Source of the DNA: Paramacrobiotus metropolitanus
Lineage: Eukaryota > Tardigrada > Eutardigrada > Parachela > Macrobiotidae
DNA length: 64,000 nt
Reading direction: 5' to 3'
Assembly (NCBI RefSeq): GCF_019649055.1
Contig: NW_026570406.1
Location: 62,001-126,000, forward strand
Part shown: positions 41,306 to 50,243 of the stretch, one piece after another
Layout of the letters: each line of letters opens with the position of its first letter
Numbering within the stretch: the first letter of the stretch is position 1
Made by a program: the position numbers and the translations under genes
Notes under the pieces: generated by a model
Told to the model about the DNA's origin: nothing
Database searches by the model: none
What the model saw: only the letters and a program-made list of their open reading frames with translations

Positions 41306-43319
41306 CATACCAGCACCCAACGAACGGGTTATCTCACCGTTGAGCCGACCTTCGCCAACTGGATGCGAGTCGACTCGAGTAACTGAAGCTCAACAAACGG
41401 TGAAGTCGACTAAGGCGACACAAAGTCGACCTGTCGACCTGAAAATCAGATCGTCACCACCGATGTTCGAAACGGGCGAACTCGGTAGCACTCCGCCACC
41501 AACAAACGAAGTCTTTGACGCAACAACAGCGTCAAGACCGAATAGTGCGGACGGATTCTTCACGATGCCACTGGGGTCCAACAAGGACGACCTCCCTCAT
41601 CAAGCCACTTCACTCGAATATACGGCCGAGAAGTGGATAGCGGCAACACCGCCCGAAAGGATCGTAGACGTCGACCTACTCCGCTCGAGATGCCGTAGAC
41701 TGATCACTCAGATCGCTTTGGCAGACAGAATTATCGACTCGGCGGAAGAATCGCTCCGAAACTCGGAAGATACCCATCGGCTCGAACGAAGCAAATGGGA
41801 ACGCGAAATGGCCGACGCCAACAAAGGCATCGCCATCCAACAACGGGAGATCGATCGGCTCAATGCCATACTGAAGCGTACCGACCAACCGTGTCGGCAT
41901 GACATCGACGAAGCTACTACACTCAAGGGCATGTTGGATCGATCCATGGATGCGGTTCACGAGCTGAACCGAGAACTCGCCGAAGCGAACAAAGCGCTCG
42001 AAGAAGCCCAAAAAGACCTGGCCGACGTACAAACCGCACTGGTCGAGTCCGAGCAGGTAGCTGGAGCGTTCCACCAGCAACTCAACACGGCCAACGAAGA
42101 AGCCGAGGTCTATCGAAACGAAGTCGATAGATATGTGGTGGAACTGAAGAAGGCCGACGACGAGATCGACCGCCTAACACACAGAGTCGACGAGCTCGAG
42201 GCGGAAATCGAACTTGTCTTCACCAGAATGGGACGACGGTTCATCGACGAGAACGCTCGGGACATGGGCTTTCCTAACCAAAGGACAGCCGATGTCGACC
42301 TGGTGGAAGCAAACGCCCAGCTGGCTGACCAGGTCCATGGACTGAACCAAGTCCTTAAGGAGGAACAGAAACTCCGAGCTCAACTCGAGTACAACCTGAA
42401 CGAGGCCCAAAAGGTAAACGAGGCGCAACACAGTCGCATCCTTTACCTGGAGGCCCGTGAAGTCGAACTGTACGACTTCGGCGAACAGGCCGCCCGCAAT
42501 CTCACAGATATGATGCGGCAAATGGACGAAATGGACATCGAAACAAGATGTCTGAGGGAAGAGAAGAAACACCTGGAACAAAGCCAGGTCGAACTTTCCC
42601 CACCACGGGAACACAGCCGAACCGAACCTCCCTCATATCGAACGTCCATGGCACAGGATCAACAGCCGTCACGAACAATCAGTGACATCCTGTGGGGAAT
42701 TAACCCGACCCAGGTAATGGTGAAGAAGGAGAACAACACCTCCTACTTCGTCGGAGTCGTAACAACCGACCCGAGTGTGGGAACAATTCCACAACCACCA
42801 GCAGTACCGAGTGCTCCGGAACCGGAACACAACACATCGACCGCGGCACCACGAGTGCCGACGACGAACGTGGCGACAACGACGTCGACCGGTGCATATA
42901 CCAGCACCTCGTACGCGACGCGGACAACAATGTACGCGCCGGTACCTAATGCCAGAGGAGACCGGACGACGAACGCCGAACGTCTCCCAATTCAGCCACC
43001 AAGGCCTGGCATGGACGCATATCGCCCACCACGGACGAACTCCAATCCAAACTTCATCCGCCAGAATCCGCATTCCGACTCGGAACGCGGACGAGCTCGG
43101 TCATTCAACACGACTGACCAGCAGCAGGACGGACGAAACGGAGAAGATAGCTCCGACCAACAAGGTCGGAGGCCCCCAAACCGACCTACACAAAGTCGGA
43201 TGCCGGCTCAGGGAACACAGCCCGACCGGTACGGAAGAGTCTACGACCAGCCAAGTGGATTCTATCCGCAGGCGCCGAGACAAAATCGAGCGCCTCCACC
43301 ACAACAGTATGAAGGATAG
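41244..43319 (+). CDS. LTR element coiled-coil protein, N-terminal part of the Gag frame (691 aa)
   Basis: The central ~300 residues (about 140-450) form a long heptad-rich coiled coil (LDRSMDAVHELNRELAEANK, KDLADVQTALVESEQ, DEIDRLTHRVDELEAEIELV). It is flanked by Pro/Ser/Thr-rich disordered ends. The frame stops at a single TAG (43317-43319) and continues open in the same frame for 570 codons into the Gag capsid region. So it is either the N-terminal domain of one long Gag, read through or mutated at TAG, or a separate protein. Coiled coils in Gag normally drive multimerisation. Confidence 0.65.
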   Translation: MEQRLRGTATKRPRPAGSPTSIPAPNERVISPLSRPSPTGCESTRVTEAQQTVKSTKATQSRPVDLKIRSSPPMFETGELGSTPPPTNEVFDATTASRPNSADGFFTMPLGSNKDDLPHQATSLEYTAEKWIAATPPERIVDVDLLRSRCRRLITQIALADRIIDSAEESLRNSEDTHRLERSKWEREMADANKGIAIQQREIDRLNAILKRTDQPCRHDIDEATTLKGMLDRSMDAVHELNRELAEANKALEEAQKDLADVQTALVESEQVAGAFHQQLNTANEEAEVYRNEVDRYVVELKKADDEIDRLTHRVDELEAEIELVFTRMGRRFIDENARDMGFPNQRTADVDLVEANAQLADQVHGLNQVLKEEQKLRAQLEYNLNEAQKVNEAQHSRILYLEAREVELYDFGEQAARNLTDMMRQMDEMDIETRCLREEKKHLEQSQVELSPPREHSRTEPPSYRTSMAQDQQPSRTISDILWGINPTQVMVKKENNTSYFVGVVTTDPSVGTIPQPPAVPSAPEPEHNTSTAAPRVPTTNVATTTSTGAYTSTSYATRTTMYAPVPNARGDRTTNAERLPIQPPRPGMDAYRPPRTNSNPNFIRQNPHSDSERGRARSFNTTDQQQDGRNGEDSSDQQGRRPPNRPTQSRMPAQGTQPDRYGRVYDQPSGFYPQAPRQNRAPPPQQYEG

Positions 43320-45029
43320 CCCCAACAGCCTCGTCACGCAGACCAGGCTCAGGCTCGACATCCGCAACAGGACGGATATGAAGGCCATGACGACGATGCC
43401 TACCAACAGGAGGCGTATGAAGACCAACAAGGTCACATGCCATACGTCAATCCACCACCCGCCCCGGCTGCACAACAAGCTGCGCCGGCGGCACACCCAA
43501 CTCCCTTGGAACAAAACCCAGCACACGTTGCTTTGGTACGAGCAATAGCCCACGGACGTCGGCAACCCTTACCACCGTTCGACGGGGACCACACCAAACT
43601 TCATGGGTGGCTTAAGCAAATCCGAAGCCTGTATCGTCAAGCCCAACGATGGTATGAAGACGATCAGACCTTCATGTCCGACTTGATAGCCGAACTGGAC
43701 GGCCAAGCGAAAGAATGGCATACTCTCGAAGCCGCCGGAGAACCACTCGGCGGATGGCCAGTCAACTTATGGCTGACCAAATTCGAGCAGAGATTTGCGG
43801 ACAAAAACAAAGAAGTGAACATGATATCCAGGATTAACAAACGGATATTCCGTTTCGGCGAAGAAACGCCGGAACAATACTACGACGCAATGATGTTCAT
43901 GAAGTCCCAAGTCCCGACGGTCACAGACCAAATCATACTGTACCACCTTAAGGAGAACGTTCATGAGCCCCAACTGCGGGCGGCCCTGGAAATCAGGATG
44001 CCGTCAACGCCGATCGAGTTCCGCGACTATTTACGGGACTTCGTCAACGGCAAGGAAATGTACGAGGTACGCAAGTCGCGTGACAGCGACTACGCTAGAG
44101 TTCGGGCAGCAACACCTGCACCTGTCCCGACTCCACCTCCGGCGATACCACAACAGACCGGATATCAGCCACACATGATGCCGGGATACCAGACTCCAAC
44201 GGCACAGTACGGACAACTAAGTCCGGCTCCGACGCCACCGGTGCAACAAGCACCAGTCCAGCAACAGACGTGGGCAGGCGCGGCAGCAGCGAACCTGAAC
44301 CCCCCAGCACCTGGAGTTGGAGCCCCCGTTAACAACTACGGCGGCCCAGGTTATAGTTCGGGCGGTGACCAAAACAACACAGGTTTTGGTTACGGACAAA
44401 ACTCGAACCAGGGGTACTCCGCTTACGGACAGTATCCCCCACAAGGATACGGCGGCGGAGGTTATGGTCGCGGAAAAGGGCGCGGCGGCGGGAATCGCGG
44501 CCGTGGGAACTTCCCTAACCGCGGCGGAGGCGGCGGCCCACAAGGCAACCGACCTCCCCAGGCACAACAAGGTGCTCGGCAAGGAACATCGTACGTCGAT
44601 AAGATGGAAGCGGCCTTCTTCCAGTGGACGAAGGATAAGACCTTCCGGTGCAGGCACTGCATGTTTAATAACCATGACGAGTCGCGCTGCATCTATGGCT
44701 CGGATAACAATCCGAACCTTCGGTGGTACGACGACTGGTACCGCCGATACTCGACGAATGGCCCGGTAGGCTCGGTGAACCCCTTCTGGAAGGACATCGT
44801 GCCACCGCCACGTCTTCGCCAGCAACAGGCTGGTGGCTCGGGTAGTCCCGGCAATGGAAACCGGTCGCCCGGGCGGGGGAATGGCGGAAACCGCAACAAT
44901 AGCGGTGGGAACCAACAAGGTTCCCCGGCATACAGAGAACCGTTGCCGCCCCGCCAGTCGTTGAACTCGACGCCACCCAACAATGGGCCGGCTCGGAGTA
45001 ACTCCCCGGGAAACGCCCAAGGTCGATGA
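43320..45029 (+). CDS. Gag-like protein: capsid domain, Gly/Gln-rich linker, CCHC zinc knuckle
   Basis: The first ATG is at 43437 (530 aa), but the frame is open back to the TAG at 43317. Residues ~45-215 match the Retrotrans_gag layout (PPFDGDHTKLHGWLKQIRS, WLTKFEQRFADKNKE, EETPEQYYDAMMFMKSQVP, LKENVHEPQLRAALE). A Pro/Gln and then Gly/Arg-rich linker follows (RGKGRGGGNRGRGNFPNRGG), then a canonical C-x2-C-x4-H-x4-C knuckle, C405 to C418 (44649-44690). The protein should assemble the cytoplasmic particle and bind element RNA. TGA at 45027-45029 overlaps the ATG of the next ORF, and a -1 frameshift signal lies 13 bases upstream. Confidence 0.85.
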   Translation, partial: PQQPRHADQAQARHPQQDGYEGHDDDAYQQEAYEDQQGHMPYVNPPPAPAAQQAAPAAHPTPLEQNPAHVALVRAIAHGRRQPLPPFDGDHTKLHGWLKQIRSLYRQAQRWYEDDQTFMSDLIAELDGQAKEWHTLEAAGEPLGGWPVNLWLTKFEQRFADKNKEVNMISRINKRIFRFGEETPEQYYDAMMFMKSQVPTVTDQIILYHLKENVHEPQLRAALEIRMPSTPIEFRDYLRDFVNGKEMYEVRKSRDSDYARVRAATPAPVPTPPPAIPQQTGYQPHMMPGYQTPTAQYGQLSPAPTPPVQQAPVQQQTWAGAAAANLNPPAPGVGAPVNNYGGPGYSSGGDQNNTGFGYGQNSNQGYSAYGQYPPQGYGGGGYGRGKGRGGGNRGRGNFPNRGGGGGPQGNRPPQAQQGARQGTSYVDKMEAAFFQWTKDKTFRCRHCMFNNHDESRCIYGSDNNPNLRWYDDWYRRYSTNGPVGSVNPFWKDIVPPPRLRQQQAGGSGSPGNGNRSPGRGNGGNRNNSGGNQQGSPAYREPLPPRQSLNSTPPNNGPARSNSPGNAQGR

Positions 45030-45075
45030 GCTCCGGTGACTCATTCGACCTCCAACATCCGACCGAACCACCGGA
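45008..45075 (+). promoter_or_regulatory. Programmed -1 ribosomal frameshift signal with H-type pseudoknot
   Basis: The slippery heptamer GGGAAAC (45008-45014) is in the right register (CCG-GGA-AAC in Gag). A 6-base spacer leads to stem 1, GGTCGATGAG (45021-45030) with CTCA-T-TCGACC (45040-45050), 10 bp with one bulge. Loop bases TCCGGTG (45032-45038) are the exact complement of CACCGGA (45069-45075), forming stem 2 of 7 bp. Slipping by -1 bypasses the Gag stop and enters the frame of the next ORF. GGGAAAC is a known retroviral slip site (visna virus). Confidence 0.8.
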
Positions 45076-45880
45076 CAAGGATAACCCCACTAATCAGCCG
45101 CTAACTTCATACCGGAACGAGCCGAACTTAGATCCGTTACAACAACGGATCGTAACAGTCCTAAACACATTGGGACTGGATTGGATCAGTTGCACGGAAG
45201 ACGAACTTCTTACGGCACTGGCCTCTACAAAGGAGGCAGAAGCTGCTCGAATTAAGGCAGCCGAACTCGGAATTTCCATCAACAACGGTGAAATCGAGAT
45301 CCGGACCGGAACGCAAGAAATGCCCGGCCGAACTGATCCAGCGCATCGACTAGGCGCTGGAACATCGGAAGCTCGGAACGAACCGAACTTTCCTACAACG
45401 ATAGAGGAAGGCTACCAACAGGTAGCCACCATCCTCCAACTACTCGGACTGAACGAAAACAGCTCCGAGGAGGATTTCGCACAGGCGATATCGGCCTCCA
45501 CAAAGGAGGCGGAGACGGCTCGGAAGTTAGCCGCTCAGTTCGGCGTGTACGCCAACAATGGCACCGTCGAAGCGTGGCCCGGGATGCAACAGGCACCCGA
45601 GGCGACCGACCCAGCCCCTCGATTCGAAGCTGGAACGTCGGAGGTCGGAACGCAGAAATTGCCCGACCTAAGCAGCGCGAACAAAGCGACTGCGCCGTCC
45701 GTCACACAAAGTGACGTAGTACGGCCCGGCCACGGAAGTTGGACCGGATTGCCGGTGAGGATAAACTCAACCGAGCAGGCCAGACGATGCCCAAGACGCG
45801 GAGGACCGGGACGCCGATTCACGCATAGGGGCAACAGAAATTACCCCAATGTATCATCCGTACGCGCAACGGATAGATAA
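45026..45880 (+). CDS. ORF in -1 frame after Gag with two copies of a ~85-residue helical unit
   Basis: Entered by frameshift, or by reinitiation at the ATGA overlap. Unit 1 (about 45150-45360: LGLDWISCTEDELLTALAST, KEAEAARIKAAELGISINNG) and unit 2 (about 45425-45630: LGLNENSSEEDFAQAISAST, KEAETARKLAAQFGVYANNG) are clear duplicates. The last ~40 residues are arginine-rich and look out of frame; better-looking protein continues in another frame near 45770-45890, then back in the original frame from 45890 to 46174. So one or two indels are present. In other elements this position holds the protease linker. Function unknown. Confidence 0.6.
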   Translation: MSSGDSFDLQHPTEPPDKDNPTNQPLTSYRNEPNLDPLQQRIVTVLNTLGLDWISCTEDELLTALASTKEAEAARIKAAELGISINNGEIEIRTGTQEMPGRTDPAHRLGAGTSEARNEPNFPTTIEEGYQQVATILQLLGLNENSSEEDFAQAISASTKEAETARKLAAQFGVYANNGTVEAWPGMQQAPEATDPAPRFEAGTSEVGTQKLPDLSSANKATAPSVTQSDVVRPGHGSWTGLPVRINSTEQARRCPRRGGPGRRFTHRGNRNYPNVSSVRATDR

Positions 45881-46174
45881 GCTGCGACAATGGCAGCCAT
45901 CGACCTCACCGAAGAATCGGAAGGAGAAGTCGAAGAATGGGAAACAGTCCCATTGGGAGCACAGGTACCCGTTTACTCTCGGCCGGGAGAAGCGGACCTC
46001 TTCCAGCCAAAAGAGCGACCAGCTAGAACGATAGCCAGTTCTCGAACATTCCTGAACCTCGACTATATGTGGTCGAAATTGAGGCCAACAGACACCTCAA
46101 TAGAGGAACGGATACTGGCTCAGGCACAACGGTTCCGAACCGCCAAATTGGAGGACGGAGTAGCACCGACCTGA
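45849..46174 (+). pseudogene. Continuation of the post-Gag ORF across frame breaks
   Basis: MAAIDLTEESEGEVEEWETV at 45890 opens 94 residues with a good folded-looking end (FLNLDYMWSKLRPTDTSIEE). Upstream coding character at 45849 is in a different frame (MYHPYAQRIDKLRQW). This is consistent with small indels in a once longer ORF leading into the protease. Confidence 0.45.
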
Positions 46175-46189
46175 GGTACAGGAAGGTGG

Positions 46190-46665
46190 TCGGAGTCGAA
46201 CTTACACAAAGTTCAACTCAACACCCAGCCGACCACGGACCGGTGTCACTAATTCCCATCAAACCAACGATACGGGAAGTAACCTTTGAAGGGAACACAT
46301 AAGAAACCGAAAACAGTTCGAGCTTGGACACACGATATCCAAGTCGGATCCACGCCCACAATGGCGATGTTAGATACCGGAGCGAGACTTCGCTCATCGA
46401 ACAACGGTTTTGCGAGAGAACGGTTTAACGATGCAACCCCTCGGACATTACCAAAATACTTGGAGTGGGCGGACAAGTCGCCTTTGTAGTGTCACACTGC
46501 TGTACGGCACCTGTAACAATGCAGGGCTTTTACTAGCCATCACATTCCATGTCCAGCCGACCGAAGCGGATATCCCAGTGCCACTCGGATGCGACTACCT
46601 GCATTCGAAGTTCACTTTTATTCTTACACCAATTCCAATTCCGGAACAATCGGAAGGAAAGACGG
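46190..46665 (+). pseudogene. Retroviral-type aspartic protease remnant
   Basis: The active-site block TMAMLDTGA (DTGA around 46375-46385) is followed by a decayed middle region in which the coding character changes frame at least twice. The frame from 46410 then regains ITFHVQPTEADIPVPLGCDY, matching the second conserved block (LGxDYL) of Ty3/gypsy proteases. Length between the blocks, about 80 residues, is right for the family. In this order after Gag it would have been the particle protease. The frameshifts mean this copy is not translatable as one protein. Confidence 0.6.
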
Positions 46666-46765
46666 TAGTAGTCTATCCCGATACCAGAGGCATCGGACAC
46701 GGTAGAAACGAAGCTCGGATTAGTCGGCTTGATCACCCGGCGAACTCCACACGTAAAATCTGCGA

Positions 46766-47395
46766 TTGCCGGGATACGAACCGCACTCTGTTGGAGGAAC
46801 TAGCACTCCACAACGGGTAGAGCACTATCAGAAACGGATACGCAACGGTACACTACGAACGGCAAGGACGGTACTGAAGTCTATCCCGATACCAGAGGCA
46901 CCCGCTGAAGCGGATGCCCAGAACTTAGAACGAGTACGACAAAAGTACCGAACTTGGTTCTCGGAGCTCGACTTTCTCGACCAACGGACGTTGGAGATGG
47001 TGACCACTCTGCGACAGAACGGAGCGGTAACTTACGAGCAAATACGGACGCAACAAATGTGTGAACCAGTAATCGCCCTCATGAACGACATAGAGGACGA
47101 AGCATGGGAATGGGAAGAACGAATTCCGATCCATCGACAGTACATGGAATACGGACTTCCGTCCCACGGCCTTGGAAATGCCCTGCCAGGAACTAGGCTT
47201 TCAACTTTTGCCTATATGCAGCGAGTTCAGTTGCACGGAGAATCGTCAACGACCGCATTCTGGCAGTATGGCGAAGACACCGCTATAACGCGACATGTTC
47301 CCGACCCATTGCCAATTGAGGAGCATACTCCGACCACAGTGCAATTCGTGAGTAGCCCGGCGGCCCCAGGACGACGTAATCCTGGAGGAAACTGA
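46766..47395 (+). CDS. LTR element ORF of unknown function (about 190 aa)
   Basis: From about 46820 the protein looks folded and mostly helical (NLERVRQKYRTWFSELDFLD, TYEQIRTQQMCEPVIALMND), without RT, RNase H or integrase motifs even though it sits where pol would be. After its stop an alternative frame holds YQCTICKDNIDG..KAHHDL (47403-47468), a C-x2-C-x13-HH group that could bind zinc. Confidence 0.4.
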   Translation: MPGYEPHSVGGTSTPQRVEHYQKRIRNGTLRTARTVLKSIPIPEAPAEADAQNLERVRQKYRTWFSELDFLDQRTLEMVTTLRQNGAVTYEQIRTQQMCEPVIALMNDIEDEAWEWEERIPIHRQYMEYGLPSHGLGNALPGTRLSTFAYMQRVQLHGESSTTAFWQYGEDTAITRHVPDPLPIEEHTPTTVQFVSSPAAPGRRNPGGN

Positions 47396-47473
47396 TAAAC
47401 CTTATCAGTGTACCATCTGTAAGGACAACATTGACGGAGTGGTACGGGCCATAAAGGCTCATCACGACTTAAC

Positions 47474-48263
47474 TTGGTCGGACGACAGACCGTCGTCACC
47501 GTCATCCTGCAACAGGAACGGAAGGTAGACCGCTTTCGGAAGCCCCAACAGACGCGCATCCAATGGTTGAGCGACATAGGCTCACAACCAACCGACCTTG
47601 AGAACCAGGACGGAGTAAGTCGACCTACCCAACCGACGGCGCAAGTTGACCAAGCCGAAACGACCACACAGGTCGAAGTCGGCAATATACCGCAAGTTGG
47701 ACAGGAAGACGGAACAACCGTCGAAAATGAAGATTCCCAGTCGGACGACTCGGACATACAGAGTACGAGTGATTCGGCGGACACAGACTCCGATAACCGA
47801 CCTTCGGAAGAATCCGAGGAAGAAGACGACGAAGAATTCGATCTGTCAGTCCGACACTGTAAGACGGACAAACCGAGCATAAACGACTCGGATGATTCGT
47901 CATCGGAAGCTGAAGAACCTGACACAATCGGGTGTGGTCGAATCGGAAGCCCACCTTCAACAGGTAGTGCAGGCTACAGATCAGCTGGTAGAGTACGAAC
48001 GAAGCCAACGCCGACCAGCTGACTCCGACACGGAGACTTCGGACGCATTACCGTCGACCTCATCGGCCATGGAAATGCACTCGGCAATGCGGAAAAGCCG
48101 CAGGGAAAAGATGGCTGGAATAATAACCGACGGATGGAATCTACTGGAACACCTCCAGCGATCCTTTGTCAACGAGACACCGTCCGATCCTGAAACCCTT
48201 AAAGTGGCGAGACAGAAGATGAACGACCTGATGGCCTACCCAGGCGGACATCCTTATGGGTAA
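47474..48263 (+). CDS. LTR element acidic/disordered ORFs (two overlapping frames)
   Basis: 47474-48022 (non-ATG start) is Ser/Asp/Glu-rich (SEESEEEDDEEFDLSV). From 47892 a second frame takes over to 48263 with a helical end (MHSAMRKSRREKMAGIITDG, LLEHLQRSFVNE). The switch suggests an indel or shift near 47900-48000. The stop overlaps the next ATG in ATGGGTAA. Confidence 0.45.
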
Positions 48264-50235
48264 AAGTGAACCAACCGAAGCCGATGAACGGCAACTCAGG
48301 TCGGTAGTCGAACGGATCACAGAGATCCTCGACGCGGAACCGGCATACTCTAAGCGGATTCCGACCCCATCGCCACCTCGCCGAGCAGCACCGACTACGA
48401 CAGCGGTGATGACTCTAGTCGGCACGACACCGATGGAAAACCCAATCGCCAACATGGACATAATTACACAAGCTGGACAGGACTTAGCCGATATCTTCTT
48501 TCACCGACTCAGCGGAACCTTAACGGAACAAGAGGAAACCGACCTCACCCGGATCGACCGAGCATTACGACTCGAGTTGGATTGGGCCGATACTCTAGGC
48601 TCATGGGAGATTCCACCGCCGGGTCCGAACCGAGACCGGCTTATCGAGGCACTTCAGTCGGTGATCGACTATGTCAAACAGTACTTGGCAAACCCGAACA
48701 AAGCGGGAGCGCCAGTACCAGCTAGGGAGAGAACACCTTCCCCAGTCCCATCAGTTGGACTCGACGTTGAACTTCCATTCACCGAAGCAGTTGAACAAAA
48801 AGAAGTCAACATCAGCGAAGTCGAAGATCAGTATCGAGAAGCGGTCGAAGTTATGGAGAAGCTCGGAAAACAACTCCGGGAGCTCGACCCTAACAACGTT
48901 ACGGAGAAACAGATGCGTGACGCCTTGGACCAGCAGTATACTATCTGCTCAAGGCGGGTCGAAGATTTGTGGAAAGTCCTAGAAGCTAACCCACAAAGGG
49001 TTCAGCCGACCTCCACTCAGTCACAACCGACTACTTCACAGCAACCGCCCGAGCCCACAATGGTCGAACAGCGGGCAGAACTTGATCAGAGGTTGGCCCG
49101 TGCTAAGAAGATTGCTGCCGACTTACAACGACAAGTCGACAGTATGGACGGAACAGATCCGACCATCCGCAACATACGGACAGCAATCGGAGATCAACTT
49201 AAGATTTCCCAGATGCACGTCCAAGACATAGAGGCGGAGTACGACATGCTCCGACGCAAATGGATGACGGATAAGACACGTCAGGAACGACTTGAGAGAT
49301 ACCGGAAGGAAACGCAACAAGGCGCATCCGGTTCGCAACAGCCGATGACTTCAAGTCATCCGACCTCAACGACGAGCTTGGTTCAACAAAGACCAATGGA
49401 AATGGCCGACCGGCCCATGTCTCCGGCTACAGAAGCTCGGATCATGGAAGCCATACCGGACACGGATGAATTGCCGAGTACGGTCGCGCCACATATAGTC
49501 AAATTGTTGGCCCGAGTAGCGGAACTCATCACAGAGATGAGAGCCCGCAGAAACTTTTGCGTCGACAATAGTCAGGAAGCAAACGACTTGGATCGAGACA
49601 TCCTGGCCTGGGGAAATAACGCTCGGTTCATACGACGACTTTGTCATCCGGACGCCCCCCAAACGACCAGGACTCGACAACACCTGATTCGTACTACATC
49701 ATGGTTGGAAACCAGGGTAAACGAGCACGAGGAAGAGAAGGAACGGGACAAGGAACAGGAGTCAACCAGCGTGGCAACAAACGCCATGGCTGAAAATCGG
49801 CCGTCTCGGATCACAAAGATCCAGACGGCTCGGAAACCAAGCTTCGACTCAGTCCGACTTCCACCTCCGGCCCCACCAGCCAAACCCGACCTTGAATGGA
49901 TAAAAGCAGTCAACACACAGTTACTGCGAGCGGACGCTGTTATAGTCGAACTCCGAAAAATGATGGACGAAACCGACCAACGGAGTCCACAGTACTGTCA
50001 GATCGACATCAACCTCGGACACTTGGAGAACAACACCAAGGAAGCCCGATTTATCCTTCGACCAACAACAGTGTCGTCAGCTAAGAATCAGGAACGGCTG
50101 CAAACATTGGTAGCCATGATCCAGTCTTTCGTAGACGACTTCTACAAGCGGAAGGAAGCGGAAGAGCAACGTAAGCTGAAGAGGCCGCCCTCTGCCAAAA
50201 AAGCCAAAGGTACAATCGGTCAAACCGACAGGTAG
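48256..50235 (+). CDS. LTR element helical-repeat protein (659 aa)
   Basis: The ATG at 48256 overlaps the previous stop. The protein consists of four or five similar two-helix units of ~55-60 residues separated by Pro/Ser/Thr linkers: DLTRIDRALRLELDWADTLG...VIDYVKQYL; EDQYREAVEVMEKLGKQLRE...RRVEDLWKVL; LDQRLARAKKIAADLQRQVD...VQDIEAEYDML; VAELITEMRARRNF...NNARFIRRL; LLRADAVIVELRKMMDETDQ...NTKEARFIL. Each has a helix, a (D/N)-rich turn, then a second helix. It resembles spectrin-like or structural bundles rather than an enzyme. The ORF is uninterrupted. A structural role in the particle is possible but unproven. Confidence 0.6.
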   Translation: MGKSEPTEADERQLRSVVERITEILDAEPAYSKRIPTPSPPRRAAPTTTAVMTLVGTTPMENPIANMDIITQAGQDLADIFFHRLSGTLTEQEETDLTRIDRALRLELDWADTLGSWEIPPPGPNRDRLIEALQSVIDYVKQYLANPNKAGAPVPARERTPSPVPSVGLDVELPFTEAVEQKEVNISEVEDQYREAVEVMEKLGKQLRELDPNNVTEKQMRDALDQQYTICSRRVEDLWKVLEANPQRVQPTSTQSQPTTSQQPPEPTMVEQRAELDQRLARAKKIAADLQRQVDSMDGTDPTIRNIRTAIGDQLKISQMHVQDIEAEYDMLRRKWMTDKTRQERLERYRKETQQGASGSQQPMTSSHPTSTTSLVQQRPMEMADRPMSPATEARIMEAIPDTDELPSTVAPHIVKLLARVAELITEMRARRNFCVDNSQEANDLDRDILAWGNNARFIRRLCHPDAPQTTRTRQHLIRTTSWLETRVNEHEEEKERDKEQESTSVATNAMAENRPSRITKIQTARKPSFDSVRLPPPAPPAKPDLEWIKAVNTQLLRADAVIVELRKMMDETDQRSPQYCQIDINLGHLENNTKEARFILRPTTVSSAKNQERLQTLVAMIQSFVDDFYKRKEAEEQRKLKRPPSAKKAKGTIGQTDR

Positions 50236-50243
50236 TCCCACCG

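Noticed and set aside
44217-45071. 284-residue minus-strand ORF over the Gag region
   Set aside because: Antisense shadow of a GC-rich Gly/Pro coding stretch; no motif.
46820-47395. Reverse transcriptase expected after the protease
   Set aside because: Read for the LPQG, YxDD and related blocks in the frames available; none seen.
47403-47468. Integrase HHCC or C2H2 finger
   Set aside because: Order is CxxC then adjacent HH with no second proper spacing; listed only as a possible zinc site.
49123-49683. Minus-strand ORFs in the helical-repeat ORF
   Set aside because: No motif, opposite strand to a continuous 659-codon frame.
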